Assembly: GCA_964540695.1 (NCBI GenBank)
Contig: CAZINS010000003.1
Coordinates: forward strand, 10,734-74,733
Length of the DNA: 64,000 nucleotides
Direction: 5' to 3'
Source of the DNA: DYGA01 sp964540695
GTDB taxonomy: Bacteria; Patescibacteriota; Patescibacteriia; S139-126
The translations under genes were made by a program, and so were the position numbers. Shown here piece by piece: positions 25,392 through 33,502 of this stretch. Under the pieces are notes generated by a model. That model had not been told where the DNA came from, made no database searches, and saw nothing but the letters and a program-made list of their open reading frames with translations. The stretch's first letter is position 1; every line of letters starts with the position of its first letter.

Positions 25392-25424
25392 ATTCGTAAT
25401 TCTTAATTCGTAATTCTTAATTCT
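25392..25424. repeat. Tandem AATTCTTAATTCG-type repeat
   Basis: Repeats of TAATTCTTAATTCG units just upstream of ychF. Similar strings occur at 45441-45468. Confidence 0.5.
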
Positions 25425-25431
25425 AGCTCCC

Positions 25432-26496
25432 ATGTCTTTCCAAATCGGTATCGTAGGCCTTCCCAATGTCGGCAAATCAACCTTGTTTAACGCCCTAACC
25501 AAAAACCAAGCTGATGCCCAAAACTATCCGTTTTGCACTATTGATCCCAATATCGGTGTGGTTGAAGTACCTGACGAGCGTTTAGAAAAATTAACACTAA
25601 TTTCTCAGTCACAAAAAACCATCCCAACTATCATTGAATTTGTAGATATTGCTGGTTTAGTTAAAGATGCTCACAAAGGTGAAGGTTTGGGAAATAAATT
25701 TTTATCTCATATACGTGAAGTAGACGCTATTGTCGAAGTGGTGAGAAATTTTCATGATTCCAATATTATTCATGTGACAGGAAAAATTGATCCTGAGTCA
25801 GACAAAGAAACAATTAATTTAGAACTGGTTTTTGCTGATTTAGAAACAGTCACAAAACGCCTCAGTAAAACCATAGCTCAAATGAAAGGACCACATGATA
25901 AATTACTTGATCAAGAAAAAATATTGTTGGAAAAAATAAAATTAGTTTTAGAACAAGGTCAGTGGGTTAGCACCTTATCATTTAATGAAGAAGAAAATAA
26001 AATCATTAAATCACTAAATCTGCTTACCACTAAACCATTATTTTATGTTTACAATGTAGCTGAAGAAGACTTAAAAAAAGAAATTAAATTACCACCAAAT
26101 ACCATAAAAATTTGTGCTAAACTAGAAGCAGAGCTCACCGAACTAACTGACGAAGAAATGAGAAACTATTTAAAGGAAAGTGGTATTACTGAAACTGGAC
26201 TTGATAAACTTATAAAAACTTCCTACCAAATTCTAAATTTAATTACTTATTTTACCTCTGGCCCCAAAGAATCACGTGCCTGGACAGTAACGGCCGGCAC
26301 TAAAGCACCTCAAGCGGCTGGGGTAATTCATACTGATTTTGAACATGGTTTTATCCGTGCTGAGGTTATTTCTTACCAAGATTTTGTTGACTACAATGGT
26401 GAATTGGGCGCAAAAAACAACGGCAAACTGAGAATTGAGGGTAAAGAATATGTGGTGCAAGACGGCGACGTGATGCACTTTCGGTTTAATGTTTAA
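25432..26496 (+). CDS. ychF: Ribosome-binding ATPase YchF
   Basis: A 354-residue OBG-family protein. G1 is GLPNVGKSTLFNALT, followed by NYPFCTIDPN, DIAGLVKDAHKGEGLGNKFL (G3) and the NxxE specificity change that gives ATPase rather than GTPase activity; the C-terminal TGS domain has HTDFEHGFIRAEV. It is a universally conserved ribosome-associated translation factor. No Shine-Dalgarno is evident; the simple repeat lies just upstream. Confidence 0.97.
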   Translation: MSFQIGIVGLPNVGKSTLFNALTKNQADAQNYPFCTIDPNIGVVEVPDERLEKLTLISQSQKTIPTIIEFVDIAGLVKDAHKGEGLGNKFLSHIREVDAIVEVVRNFHDSNIIHVTGKIDPESDKETINLELVFADLETVTKRLSKTIAQMKGPHDKLLDQEKILLEKIKLVLEQGQWVSTLSFNEEENKIIKSLNLLTTKPLFYVYNVAEEDLKKEIKLPPNTIKICAKLEAELTELTDEEMRNYLKESGITETGLDKLIKTSYQILNLITYFTSGPKESRAWTVTAGTKAPQAAGVIHTDFEHGFIRAEVISYQDFVDYNGELGAKNNGKLRIEGKEYVVQDGDVMHFRFNV

Positions 26497-26517
26497 AAAC
26501 CACATTTAAATGGGACT

Positions 26518-26814
26518 CTATTTTTGAGTCCCAATAAAACTGATAGCTTTTTTTATTTCTTCTATTGAAGAAAAAAATAAAATAAACAACACTTTGTCTC
26601 TATCCTTACCAAAAACTGGTGAGGTTGGTTTATTTGCAGCCATTAAATTTTCGCAATTGAATTTATTTTTTATTTGTCTATAAAGACAATTCAATTTATT
26701 GGCCTTATCTTTGCCAATAGCAATAGTCAATAAATAGCCAACTGACAACTCTTCGTAATCCAATTCAAAAACGATTTTTTTATTAACCGAGTTTATTAAT
26801 GCTAATATCTCCAT
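26518..26814 (-). CDS. Hypothetical protein, 98 aa
   Basis: No recognised family. A soluble protein with a central NKLNCLYRQIKNKFNCENLM segment. AAGGAG precedes ATG 26814. Its last codons (GTQ and stop) fall in the 5' arm of a GGGACTC/GAGTCCC hairpin at 26511-26531, which may be its terminator. Confidence 0.6.
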   Translation of the reverse strand: MEILALINSVNKKIVFELDYEELSVGYLLTIAIGKDKANKLNCLYRQIKNKFNCENLMAANKPTSPVFGKDRDKVLFILFFSSIEEIKKAISFIGTQK

Positions 26815-26882
26815 TACTCACTCCTTTTTTATGTACAAAATTTTAAATAGCATAAACAAAAAAATAATATTTGTCAATAAAA

Positions 26883-26905
26883 AGAGGTCTAAATTTTAGA
26901 CCTCT
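26883..26905 (-). terminator. Intrinsic terminator overlapping the pgsA stop
   Basis: An inverted repeat AGAGGTCTAAA / TTTAGACCTCT with a minimal loop followed on the minus strand by a T-run. Confidence 0.75.
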
Positions 26906-27435
26906 GTTAAATGATTTTTAAAAATAAAATAACGCTGACTATAGATAAACATTACTGTTAAAATGGCAACTGTCATTAAAACCTGAAAAACAAGAATTAA
27001 TTCTTCTACTTGGTAGAAGTGAATAATTAAACATAAGGCAATAACCAAAGTTGCAAATTTTCCTGCCCAATTGGCTGACGGGACGTCTACCTGATGTTTA
27101 TATCTAAGCAACAAGCCACCAAACAAAATAAATATATCTTTGGCAATAATAAAAATAAACAACCATAAAGGCACGAATCCGTAAAGATAAAGTGTAATTA
27201 TTATAATACCAATGCCAATTTTATCAGCGATAGGGTCTAAAATAATCCCTAAACGAGAAATTGCCTGCCACTTTCTGGCTAAATACCCATCCAACAAATC
27301 TGTCAGGGAACCAATTAGAGCAAAAATAAAAAATAACAAACTATCATTTATAGTAATGGAATGTGCGATTATTAAACTAATCGGGATCCGAGAAATACTA
27401 AGTAAATTTGGAATTTGTTTTTTAAAAGAACTCAT
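26896..27435 (-). CDS. pgsA: CDP-alcohol phosphatidyltransferase, PgsA-like
   Basis: A 179-residue membrane enzyme. The full CDP-alcohol phosphatidyltransferase motif DG-x2-AR-x8-G-x3-D-x3-D is present (DGYLARKWQAISRLGIILDP, then IAD). It probably makes phosphatidylglycerol phosphate from CDP-diacylglycerol and glycerol-3-phosphate. GTG codons at 27441 and 27438 are possible starts, but AGGAGG is spaced ideally for ATG 27435, which I take. It ends the trm11-capA-pgsA string. Confidence 0.92.
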   Translation of the reverse strand: MSSFKKQIPNLLSISRIPISLIIAHSITINDSLLFFIFALIGSLTDLLDGYLARKWQAISRLGIILDPIADKIGIGIIIITLYLYGFVPLWLFIFIIAKDIFILFGGLLLRYKHQVDVPSANWAGKFATLVIALCLIIHFYQVEELILVFQVLMTVAILTVMFIYSQRYFIFKNHLTEV

Positions 27436-27468
27436 CACCACCTCCTGTAAATTATTAATTAAAATATC

Positions 27469-28623
27469 TTACTCAGCTTTATTGCTATTGTCAAATGGTA
27501 GTTTATAAGCAAAAGGCAATTTAATATTTTGCAAAATATCTTCACTTTCAGTTAGATTGGCAAAGCGCGGACGAAAATTTTCTTCAATGATTACTGGTCG
27601 TAATATCACTTTGGTTATTTTATTATCTGTTACCTGCAAACTAACCACTAAACCTTGGCTGGTTTCGGTGGACCAATTTTGATCAAAAATTAAATTACCC
27701 AAAGAATAAAAAATATATTTACCCAGATATTCTTCAGTATCCTGAATCCAGTGCGGATGATGACCAATTACCACATCAGCCCCTGCTTCAATAGCCGCAT
27801 GGGCAAAATTTATTTGTTCTTGATTGGGACTACGGGTATATTCAATACCACCGTGAAACATGGCCACGATAAAATCGACTTTAGCTTCTTTTAATTCCGC
27901 TATTGCTTGTTCTAATTTTTCTAAATCATAAATTGCGATACCTGGGTTATTATCTTCTGCGGCATACCAAGGAACATCATAACTTTGACCCACTAACCCC
28001 ACTCGCCAGTCATCAATTTCAATAATTTTCCCTTGATAAGCAGTTTGTTTATTTAATCCAGCACCAACGTATGATATTTTATTTTCATCTAATAATTCAA
28101 AGGTATAATCAATACCATCAACTCCAGCATTACCAAAATGGTTATTGGCTAAATGTACTGTGTCAATTCCTGCTTGTTGCAGACCCTTCATATTTTCTGG
28201 TTTAGCTCGAAAAGTCATGCCTTCAGTCGGATAGGGATCGCTAGATGCAAAAGGTGATTCTAAATTAATTACTGCCAAATCAGCTTTACTAAATTGTAAA
28301 GCAATATTTTCCCAAGCAGCCAAATAAGAATTATATTTTTCTTGTTGTGTTTGCACATGCCTTGATAACATCACATCACCGCCAAATATAAGATTATATG
28401 TTTTACTTTTTACCACTGGCTGATTTAATACTTGTACGGATTTCAATTGATTGTAACTTGATAAAACTGAGACGTTAAAAAAAGGGTGACTTAAAATATT
28501 TAAAAAATAATACACCGTATAAAAACAAAGAAAAAACAATGCCAACAATAAAACAATTAAACTTATTCTAAATTTTTTGCCAGCAAGTAATTTCTCTACC
28601 CACTTTTTGTCCTGGTCTTGCAT
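27469..28623 (-). CDS. CapA-family anchored metallophosphatase-like protein
   Basis: 384 residues: N-terminal membrane anchor (about 19-42), then a calcineurin-like fold with FGGDVMLSRHV, NLESPFA, HLANNHFGNAG, GHHPHWIQ and a C-terminal YSLGNLIFD. This is the CapA/PgsA family, linked to poly-gamma-glutamate or capsule synthesis in Bacillus. With no capB/capC here, a general cell-surface phosphatase role is as likely. Its start lies inside the trm11-like gene (56-bp overlap), so a later start is possible. Confidence 0.88.
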   Translation of the reverse strand: MQDQDKKWVEKLLAGKKFRISLIVLLLALFFLCFYTVYYFLNILSHPFFNVSVLSSYNQLKSVQVLNQPVVKSKTYNLIFGGDVMLSRHVQTQQEKYNSYLAAWENIALQFSKADLAVINLESPFASSDPYPTEGMTFRAKPENMKGLQQAGIDTVHLANNHFGNAGVDGIDYTFELLDENKISYVGAGLNKQTAYQGKIIEIDDWRVGLVGQSYDVPWYAAEDNNPGIAIYDLEKLEQAIAELKEAKVDFIVAMFHGGIEYTRSPNQEQINFAHAAIEAGADVVIGHHPHWIQDTEEYLGKYIFYSLGNLIFDQNWSTETSQGLVVSLQVTDNKITKVILRPVIIEENFRPRFANLTESEDILQNIKLPFAYKLPFDNSNKAE

Positions 28624-29776
28624 ATTGTAAATTATTTCTACTATTTAATTGATATGTATTTAATAACTCTTTGGTTAAGGGAGTAATTTTTTTAAAACCA
28701 ATTTTTTCTACTGCCTGTTCGATATCTAAATATTTAGTAGCAAAAAAAACCGGCCAAATCATTACTACTCGACAGTTGATTTTTAATAAATTGTAAAAAA
28801 CTTGGTAAGACTGAATGTAGAGTTTTTTCAGTCTAGCCAATTCTATTACTTGATTACTTTGATTTAAATCAGATCGGCCTAAATCTGGCTCAGTCACAAT
28901 TGCACTAATGCTTTCTGGTTCAATAAATTTAGTTAACTCGGCAATACTCGCTTGCACTAATTTAACATTATTTGCTAATAGGTTGTATCTTTGTTCTAAC
29001 CAAATTAAATTTTTTTGCGTATCATTTATAGCTTTGGCTGAGATATCACTACCAATTAAATGTTTTCTTTGTTGCCATAAAGCTTCTTGTAGTATAGTAC
29101 CAGAGCCACAAAACGGGTCTAAAATTAAATCATTATGATTGGCCTGACTTAAATTCAACATGATTTGTGCTAATTTTGGTGGAATCATTCCGCTATAATC
29201 ATCTCTATGAGGACGACCGTAATCACGTTCACTTAAATTATCAAATGGTTGTACCGCCATGGTTTTTCCTAAAAAATAACTATCTTGATGATTGATGATT
29301 ATTATTTCTGCGCCAACATCACTTAGTAATTTATTTTTAATTACTACTACGGCTGATAAATTGACTTGCCTGCTAGTAACTAAACGTGCGGTTTTATTTT
29401 TTTCTTTTAACATCTTTTTCATCTTTAAACCAAGATGAAAAACATTAGTTGATAACTTATTTTTCAATTTAGTTGGATATAAAGATAATCCAAAAAATAC
29501 TTTTTCTCCCGCTGGTAAAATATCTTGTATTTGTTCAATAGTCGGAAAATCATTTAGTGTTTTTTTGATTTGACCAAATTTTATACTTCCACCAATAAAC
29601 TCCAAAATGTTTAAATTTAATCTATTATTTGTGGCAATAATTAAATAATCACTACTAGCAGCTAATACCGAAAAATCATATTTTAGTGAAGTTAAATAAG
29701 CCAATATTTCCGCGACTGACAGAGCCGGATGATTGCCTAATATAAAAAAATAATTATTTACACTTGACTGATTCAT
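28568..29776 (-). CDS. Trm11/TrmG10-like tRNA guanosine methyltransferase (predicted)
   Basis: 402 residues. The C-terminal half has ERDYGRPHRDD followed by PPKLAQIMLNLSQ and LILDPFCGSGTILQEAL (motif I), the signature order of archaeal TrmG10/Trm11 enzymes that methylate N2 of G10 in tRNA. The usual catalytic D/NPPY is replaced here by TEPDLG, so activity or target may differ. The N-terminal half (about 1-170) is a divergent THUMP-like region. Overlaps capA-like by 56 bp. Other UPF0020-type RNA methyltransferases are the alternative. Confidence 0.75.
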   Translation of the reverse strand: MNQSSVNNYFFILGNHPALSVAEILAYLTSLKYDFSVLAASSDYLIIATNNRLNLNILEFIGGSIKFGQIKKTLNDFPTIEQIQDILPAGEKVFFGLSLYPTKLKNKLSTNVFHLGLKMKKMLKEKNKTARLVTSRQVNLSAVVVIKNKLLSDVGAEIIIINHQDSYFLGKTMAVQPFDNLSERDYGRPHRDDYSGMIPPKLAQIMLNLSQANHNDLILDPFCGSGTILQEALWQQRKHLIGSDISAKAINDTQKNLIWLEQRYNLLANNVKLVQASIAELTKFIEPESISAIVTEPDLGRSDLNQSNQVIELARLKKLYIQSYQVFYNLLKINCRVVMIWPVFFATKYLDIEQAVEKIGFKKITPLTKELLNTYQLNSRNNLQYARPGQKVGREITCWQKI

Positions 29777-29838
29777 ATATTTTGTGATAATTTATCCATA
29801 CCTAAATTGTACCCAAAATAATAATAATTAACCAACCT

Positions 29839-29878
29839 CTGCCTATTTAGGAGGCAGTCCACCGATGTTATATCGGTG
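29839..29878 (+). promoter_or_regulatory. Structured leader of the rpsF-ssb-rpsR operon
   Basis: Two hairpins, CTGCCT/AGGCAG (29839-29857) and CACCGAT-GTTAT-ATCGGTG (29860-29878), lie 20 nt before the rpsF start. In many bacteria this leader holds an S6:S18-binding motif for autoregulation. I cannot confirm its bulge from sequence. Confidence 0.5.
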
Positions 29879-29897
29879 CGAACCAAAGGAAAAAAAT

Positions 29898-30374
29898 ATG
29901 TCACAATATTACGAATTTTTAGGAATTATTCCCGGCACTTTAGCTGAAAATGAGGTGCCAGCTGTAATTAAAAAAATTACAGATTTTTTTATTGCTCAAA
30001 AAGGAGAAGTAACCTACCAAGATAATTTCGGTAGAAAAAAAATGGCCTACCCGGTCAAACACCTCCGTCATGGTTATTACTTTCTACTAGAATTAAATTT
30101 AATACCAGAAAAATTAAAAAGTATAGAAGAAAAATTAAAAATTGATGAAAATTTATTGAGATTTATTTTCATTAAAACTAAACCAAAAACAAGGGAAGAA
30201 AGAGAAAAAGAAAAAACTAGAATGCAAGCTTATCCAGAAAAAGATAAAAGAGAAAGAGGCAATAAAGATAGAGGAAACAAAGAAGTTGCTGGCTCAGATA
30301 AATTACAAAATAAAATTTCTTTAGATGAATTGGATAAGAAGTTAGATGAAATTTTATCTGATGAAAAAATTTAA
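29898..30374 (+). CDS. rpsF: 30S ribosomal protein S6
   Basis: 158 residues: the S6 fold (YYEFLGIIPGTLA..., KITDFFIAQKGEV, YQDNFGRKKMAYPVKHLRHGYY) plus an extra charged Lys/Glu/Arg-rich C-terminal tail (about 105-158) longer than in E. coli. ATG 29898 follows AAAGGAAAA; an upstream ATG at 29865 lies in the leader hairpin and is rejected. First gene of the classic rpsF-ssb-rpsR operon. Confidence 0.95.
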   Translation: MSQYYEFLGIIPGTLAENEVPAVIKKITDFFIAQKGEVTYQDNFGRKKMAYPVKHLRHGYYFLLELNLIPEKLKSIEEKLKIDENLLRFIFIKTKPKTREEREKEKTRMQAYPEKDKRERGNKDRGNKEVAGSDKLQNKISLDELDKKLDEILSDEKI

Positions 30375-30395
30375 TTTATACTTAAATTTAATCAT

Positions 30396-30833
30396 ATGAA
30401 TTTAAATAAAGCTATGGTTATCGGGAATCTTACCCGAGATCCTGAAACAAGAACTACTCCTCAAGGCACCAATGTCACCTCTTTTTCTGTTGCCACTAAT
30501 TATGTTTGGAATGATGCCAATGGTAGTCGTCAAGAAAAAGTTGAATACCATAATATAGTCGCTTGGAGAAAACTTGGAGAAATTTGTGCTCAATATTTAA
30601 CTAAAGGAAGTAAAGTTTATATTGAAGGCAGATTGCAAACAAGAAGTTGGGATGATCAACAAGGCAATAAAAAATATCGTACTGAAATTATTGCTGAAAA
30701 TATGATTATGTTAGATAGACCTGGCAACAATCAAACTTACAGCAACTCTCCTGCCAAAAACAACTCCGCTGATGAATTTAATCAACCTGAAGCTGCGGAA
30801 GAAGAAATTAATGTTGATGAAATACCTTTTTAA
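30396..30833 (+). CDS. ssb: Single-stranded DNA-binding protein
   Basis: 145 residues: an OB fold (NKAMVIGNLTRDPETR, WRKLGEICAQYLTKGSKVYIEG, RTEIIAENMIMLD) followed by a disordered Asn/Glu/Ala linker and the canonical acidic tip VDEIPF that binds repair and replication partners. Between rpsF and rpsR as usual. Confidence 0.97.
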   Translation: MNLNKAMVIGNLTRDPETRTTPQGTNVTSFSVATNYVWNDANGSRQEKVEYHNIVAWRKLGEICAQYLTKGSKVYIEGRLQTRSWDDQQGNKKYRTEIIAENMIMLDRPGNNQTYSNSPAKNNSADEFNQPEAAEEEINVDEIPF

Positions 30834-30841
30834 AATAATAT

Positions 30842-31069
30842 ATGAATAAAAAACCAATTGTCGAAAAACCTAGAGCTTGTTATTTTTGTGTCCATAATAT
30901 TAAAGAGATTGATTATAAACACACTGAATCAATCCGCCGTTTTACTTCATCTTATGGCAAAATAGTCCCACGCCGTAAATCAGGCGTTTGTGACACTCAC
31001 CAAAGAAAACTATCACAAGCTATCAAACGTGCTCGTTTTATGGCTCTTTTGCCATACACCACTCGTTAA
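30842..31069 (+). CDS. rpsR: 30S ribosomal protein S18
   Basis: 75 residues with CYFC at the N-terminus and the conserved core IVPRRKSGVCDTHQRKLSQ then IKRARFMALLPY. It binds S6 on the platform of the small subunit. The Cys residues could bind zinc, as in C+ ribosomal protein forms. Third gene of the operon, 8 bp after ssb. Confidence 0.97.
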   Translation: MNKKPIVEKPRACYFCVHNIKEIDYKHTESIRRFTSSYGKIVPRRKSGVCDTHQRKLSQAIKRARFMALLPYTTR

Positions 31070-31162
31070 TAATAGTTTAGACTTATCAACTTTTAGCTTA
31101 TAAAATTATTATTTAATTTTAATTTTTACTTTATTCTTAATTCTTTATTTTAATTTTATTTT

Positions 31163-31720
31163 ATGTTAGAAATGTCAGAAATTAAACTTGGACGCGTACT
31201 GGAAATTGATAGTGCACCTTACGTAGTACAATTTACTCAACATATCAAAGTTGCTCGTAGTGGTGCAACCTTACGTACAAAACTTAAAAATCTTATTACT
31301 GGTCAAGTTATAGAAAAATCTTTCAACGGTGGTGATAAAATCAAAGAAGCAGATATCCAAAGAAAGAAAGCTTCTTTTCTTTACTCTGACAATGATGGTT
31401 ATCACTTTATGGACGGCATAACTTATGAACAATTTACCTTGAATAGTGAAGATATGATTGAGATGATTAAATATTTAAAAGAAGGCTTAGAGGTGGATGT
31501 ATTGCTTTATAACAACAAACCAGTTTCAATTTCCTTACCTACTAAAATAGAATACTTGGTAACTGATGCCCCGCCTGGAGTAAGAGGAGATTCCGCTGGA
31601 TCAGTAACTAAACAAATTACTTTAGAAAACGGTTTAACTATCCAAGCCCCGATGTTCATAAATCCAAATGACAAAATAAGAGTAAATACCGATACTGGTG
31701 AATATGTAGAAAGAGTCTAG
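31163..31720 (+). CDS. efp: Elongation factor P, Arg-tipped loop
   Basis: 185 residues, three beta-barrel domains (KOW, OB, C-terminal), with the family ending NTDTGEYVERV and DAPPGVRGD. EF-P rescues ribosomes stalled at prolines. The modified position of E. coli (K34) is Arg here (R32), in a loop IKVARSGAT close to Thermus-type KLGRGGA, instead of KPGKGQA. Either an unmodified Arg or an unknown modification is implied. Start may be ATG 31163 or 31172; neither has a strong Shine-Dalgarno. Bidirectional terminator follows. Confidence 0.95.
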   Translation: MLEMSEIKLGRVLEIDSAPYVVQFTQHIKVARSGATLRTKLKNLITGQVIEKSFNGGDKIKEADIQRKKASFLYSDNDGYHFMDGITYEQFTLNSEDMIEMIKYLKEGLEVDVLLYNNKPVSISLPTKIEYLVTDAPPGVRGDSAGSVTKQITLENGLTIQAPMFINPNDKIRVNTDTGEYVERV

Positions 31721-31734
31721 CTAATATAATTTAA

Positions 31735-31759
31735 AAAACCCCCAAGTTATGGGGGTTTT
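31735..31759. terminator. Bidirectional terminator between efp and recA
   Basis: A stem AAAACCCCCA / TGGGGGTTTT with T-runs on both sides. Confidence 0.9.
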
Positions 31760-31761
31760 AT

Positions 31762-32790
31762 TTAATTTCCTTCTTCTTTTCTTTTGGCTTTAACTGCTTC
31801 CCAAACCGTCTTATAAATTTTATCCATCAATTTTATATTTTGTCTCAGGAAAGTTTTAGCATTTTCTCTACCCACACCTAATTTTTCTTCACCAAATGAA
31901 TAAGTATTACCACTTTTTTTAATTACTCCCCATTCTACTCCCGTGTCAATCATATCACCCGCTCTAGAAATACCTTCATTGTACATAATATCAAACTCAG
32001 TAGTACGAAAAGGGGCTGATACTTTATTTTTTACAACTTTTACTTTGACACGATTGCCAATTATTTTATCACCTTGCTTTATTTGTGCACTACGTCTGAC
32101 TTCAATTCTCACTGATGAATAAAACTTTAAAGCTGTACCGCCGGTAGTTGTCTCTGGATTGCCAAAAAATACCCCAATCTTTTGTCTAGTTTGATTAATA
32201 AAAATAACAACAGTTCTGGTTTTTGAAACTATACCAGTAAGTTTTCGTAAGGCCTGTGACATTAGTCTGGCTTGTAATCCCATATGTGAGTCACCCATTT
32301 CACCTTCAATTTCTGCCCTAGGTACCAAAGCAGCTACTGAATCAATTACTATGACATCAACACCGTTCGATCTAACTAGAGTTTCTACTATTTCCAAAGC
32401 TTGTTCCCCTGTGTCTGGTTGAGAGATTAATAATTCATTGACATTGACTCCAATTTTTTGCGCGTATTCTGGATCAAGAGCATGTTCAGCATCCACGAAA
32501 GCAGCAATACCTCCTAATTTTTGCACTTCGGCTACAATATGCTGTGCTAGAGTTGTTTTACCAGAAGCTTCTGGTCCAAATATTTCAATTACTCGACCTC
32601 TAGGTACACCGCCTACTCCCAAAGCTATATCTAAAGACAAACAACCCGATGGTACTGCATCTACTACCATTGTTCTGGCTTGACCAAATTTCATTATCGA
32701 ACCTTCACCAAATTTACTTCTAATTTGTTCAACGGCACTAGCAGTGGCTAAGTGCTTATCATTGTTATTGGCTTCGTTATTTTTTGACAT
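31762..32790 (-). CDS. recA: RecA recombinase
   Basis: A 342-residue RecA. Walker A GPEASGKTTL, MAW motif region, Walker B VIVIDSVAALVP, and L2 IFINQTRQKIGVFFGNPETTTGG are all intact. RecA forms filaments on ssDNA for homologous recombination and, where present, LexA cleavage; no LexA is in the window. Last gene of the ftsK - rodZ-like - recA group (17-bp gap). Confidence 0.98.
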   Translation of the reverse strand: MSKNNEANNNDKHLATASAVEQIRSKFGEGSIMKFGQARTMVVDAVPSGCLSLDIALGVGGVPRGRVIEIFGPEASGKTTLAQHIVAEVQKLGGIAAFVDAEHALDPEYAQKIGVNVNELLISQPDTGEQALEIVETLVRSNGVDVIVIDSVAALVPRAEIEGEMGDSHMGLQARLMSQALRKLTGIVSKTRTVVIFINQTRQKIGVFFGNPETTTGGTALKFYSSVRIEVRRSAQIKQGDKIIGNRVKVKVVKNKVSAPFRTTEFDIMYNEGISRAGDMIDTGVEWGVIKKSGNTYSFGEEKLGVGRENAKTFLRQNIKLMDKIYKTVWEAVKAKRKEEGN

Positions 32791-32807
32791 ATATTTATTA
32801 TAAATAA

Positions 32808-33491
32808 TTAATTAACTGTTTCCGTCCGCCACATTACACTGATAAAAACGTCTTTGCTCGGTCCATTTTTTTTAGTAGCGGTTATTTTTAAAATATTAAC
32901 CCCAGGTTGTAAATCAAGCTCTTCTTCAAATAAACCATCATTTACCGATACTAACACGTCATTTATCATCACCACTGCTTCAGAATCTGTTTGTCCTCTT
33001 AAAGTGATGGTTGGTATATCTGTTATTAGATTATCAGTTGGATAATAAATACTCAATTGCGGTGGGGTAAAATAAGCTTTAGTTTGCCAGCCAATATAGC
33101 TTATTAATAAAATTAACAAAAATACAATTAAGAAATTCCTGATAAATTTTGGTAAAACTATAAAATGAGACGAAGATAAGGGTAAGGTCTTTTGTAAACT
33201 GGCGATATTATTTGGAGTAAATAATACTTTATTTTGTTCATACTTCTTTTCTACTCTAACGGGATCAAGTCCAACTTCAAAAGCATAGCGACGTAAAAAA
33301 TTTTTTATATAAACTTCTCCTGGTAATTTTAACCAATCATCAGATTCAATAGCTGTCAAATATCTTTCAGCAATTGCTGTGCGTTTACTCAGTTGATTTA
33401 GACTCAATCCAGCTGCTTGTCTTTTTTTATTTAATAGTTCACCTAAACTACTGCTTTCATTTTTTATTTTTCTAACTGTAAATGAAACCAT
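32808..33491 (-). CDS. RodZ-like protein: HTH, membrane helix, beta domain
   Basis: 227 residues. A cytoplasmic HTH-25 domain (about 10-85: LGELLNKKRQAAGLSLNQLS, RYLTAIESDDW), a membrane helix (about 113-131), then an extracellular Ig-like domain (about 143-222). This is the RodZ layout, which links MreB to the cell envelope in rods. It sits 11 bp after ftsK and 17 bp before recA. Whether MreB exists here is not visible. Confidence 0.85.
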   Translation of the reverse strand: MVSFTVRKIKNESSSLGELLNKKRQAAGLSLNQLSKRTAIAERYLTAIESDDWLKLPGEVYIKNFLRRYAFEVGLDPVRVEKKYEQNKVLFTPNNIASLQKTLPLSSSHFIVLPKFIRNFLIVFLLILLISYIGWQTKAYFTPPQLSIYYPTDNLITDIPTITLRGQTDSEAVVMINDVLVSVNDGLFEEELDLQPGVNILKITATKKNGPSKDVFISVMWRTETVN

Positions 33492-33502
33492 AAATTTTCT
33501 GA

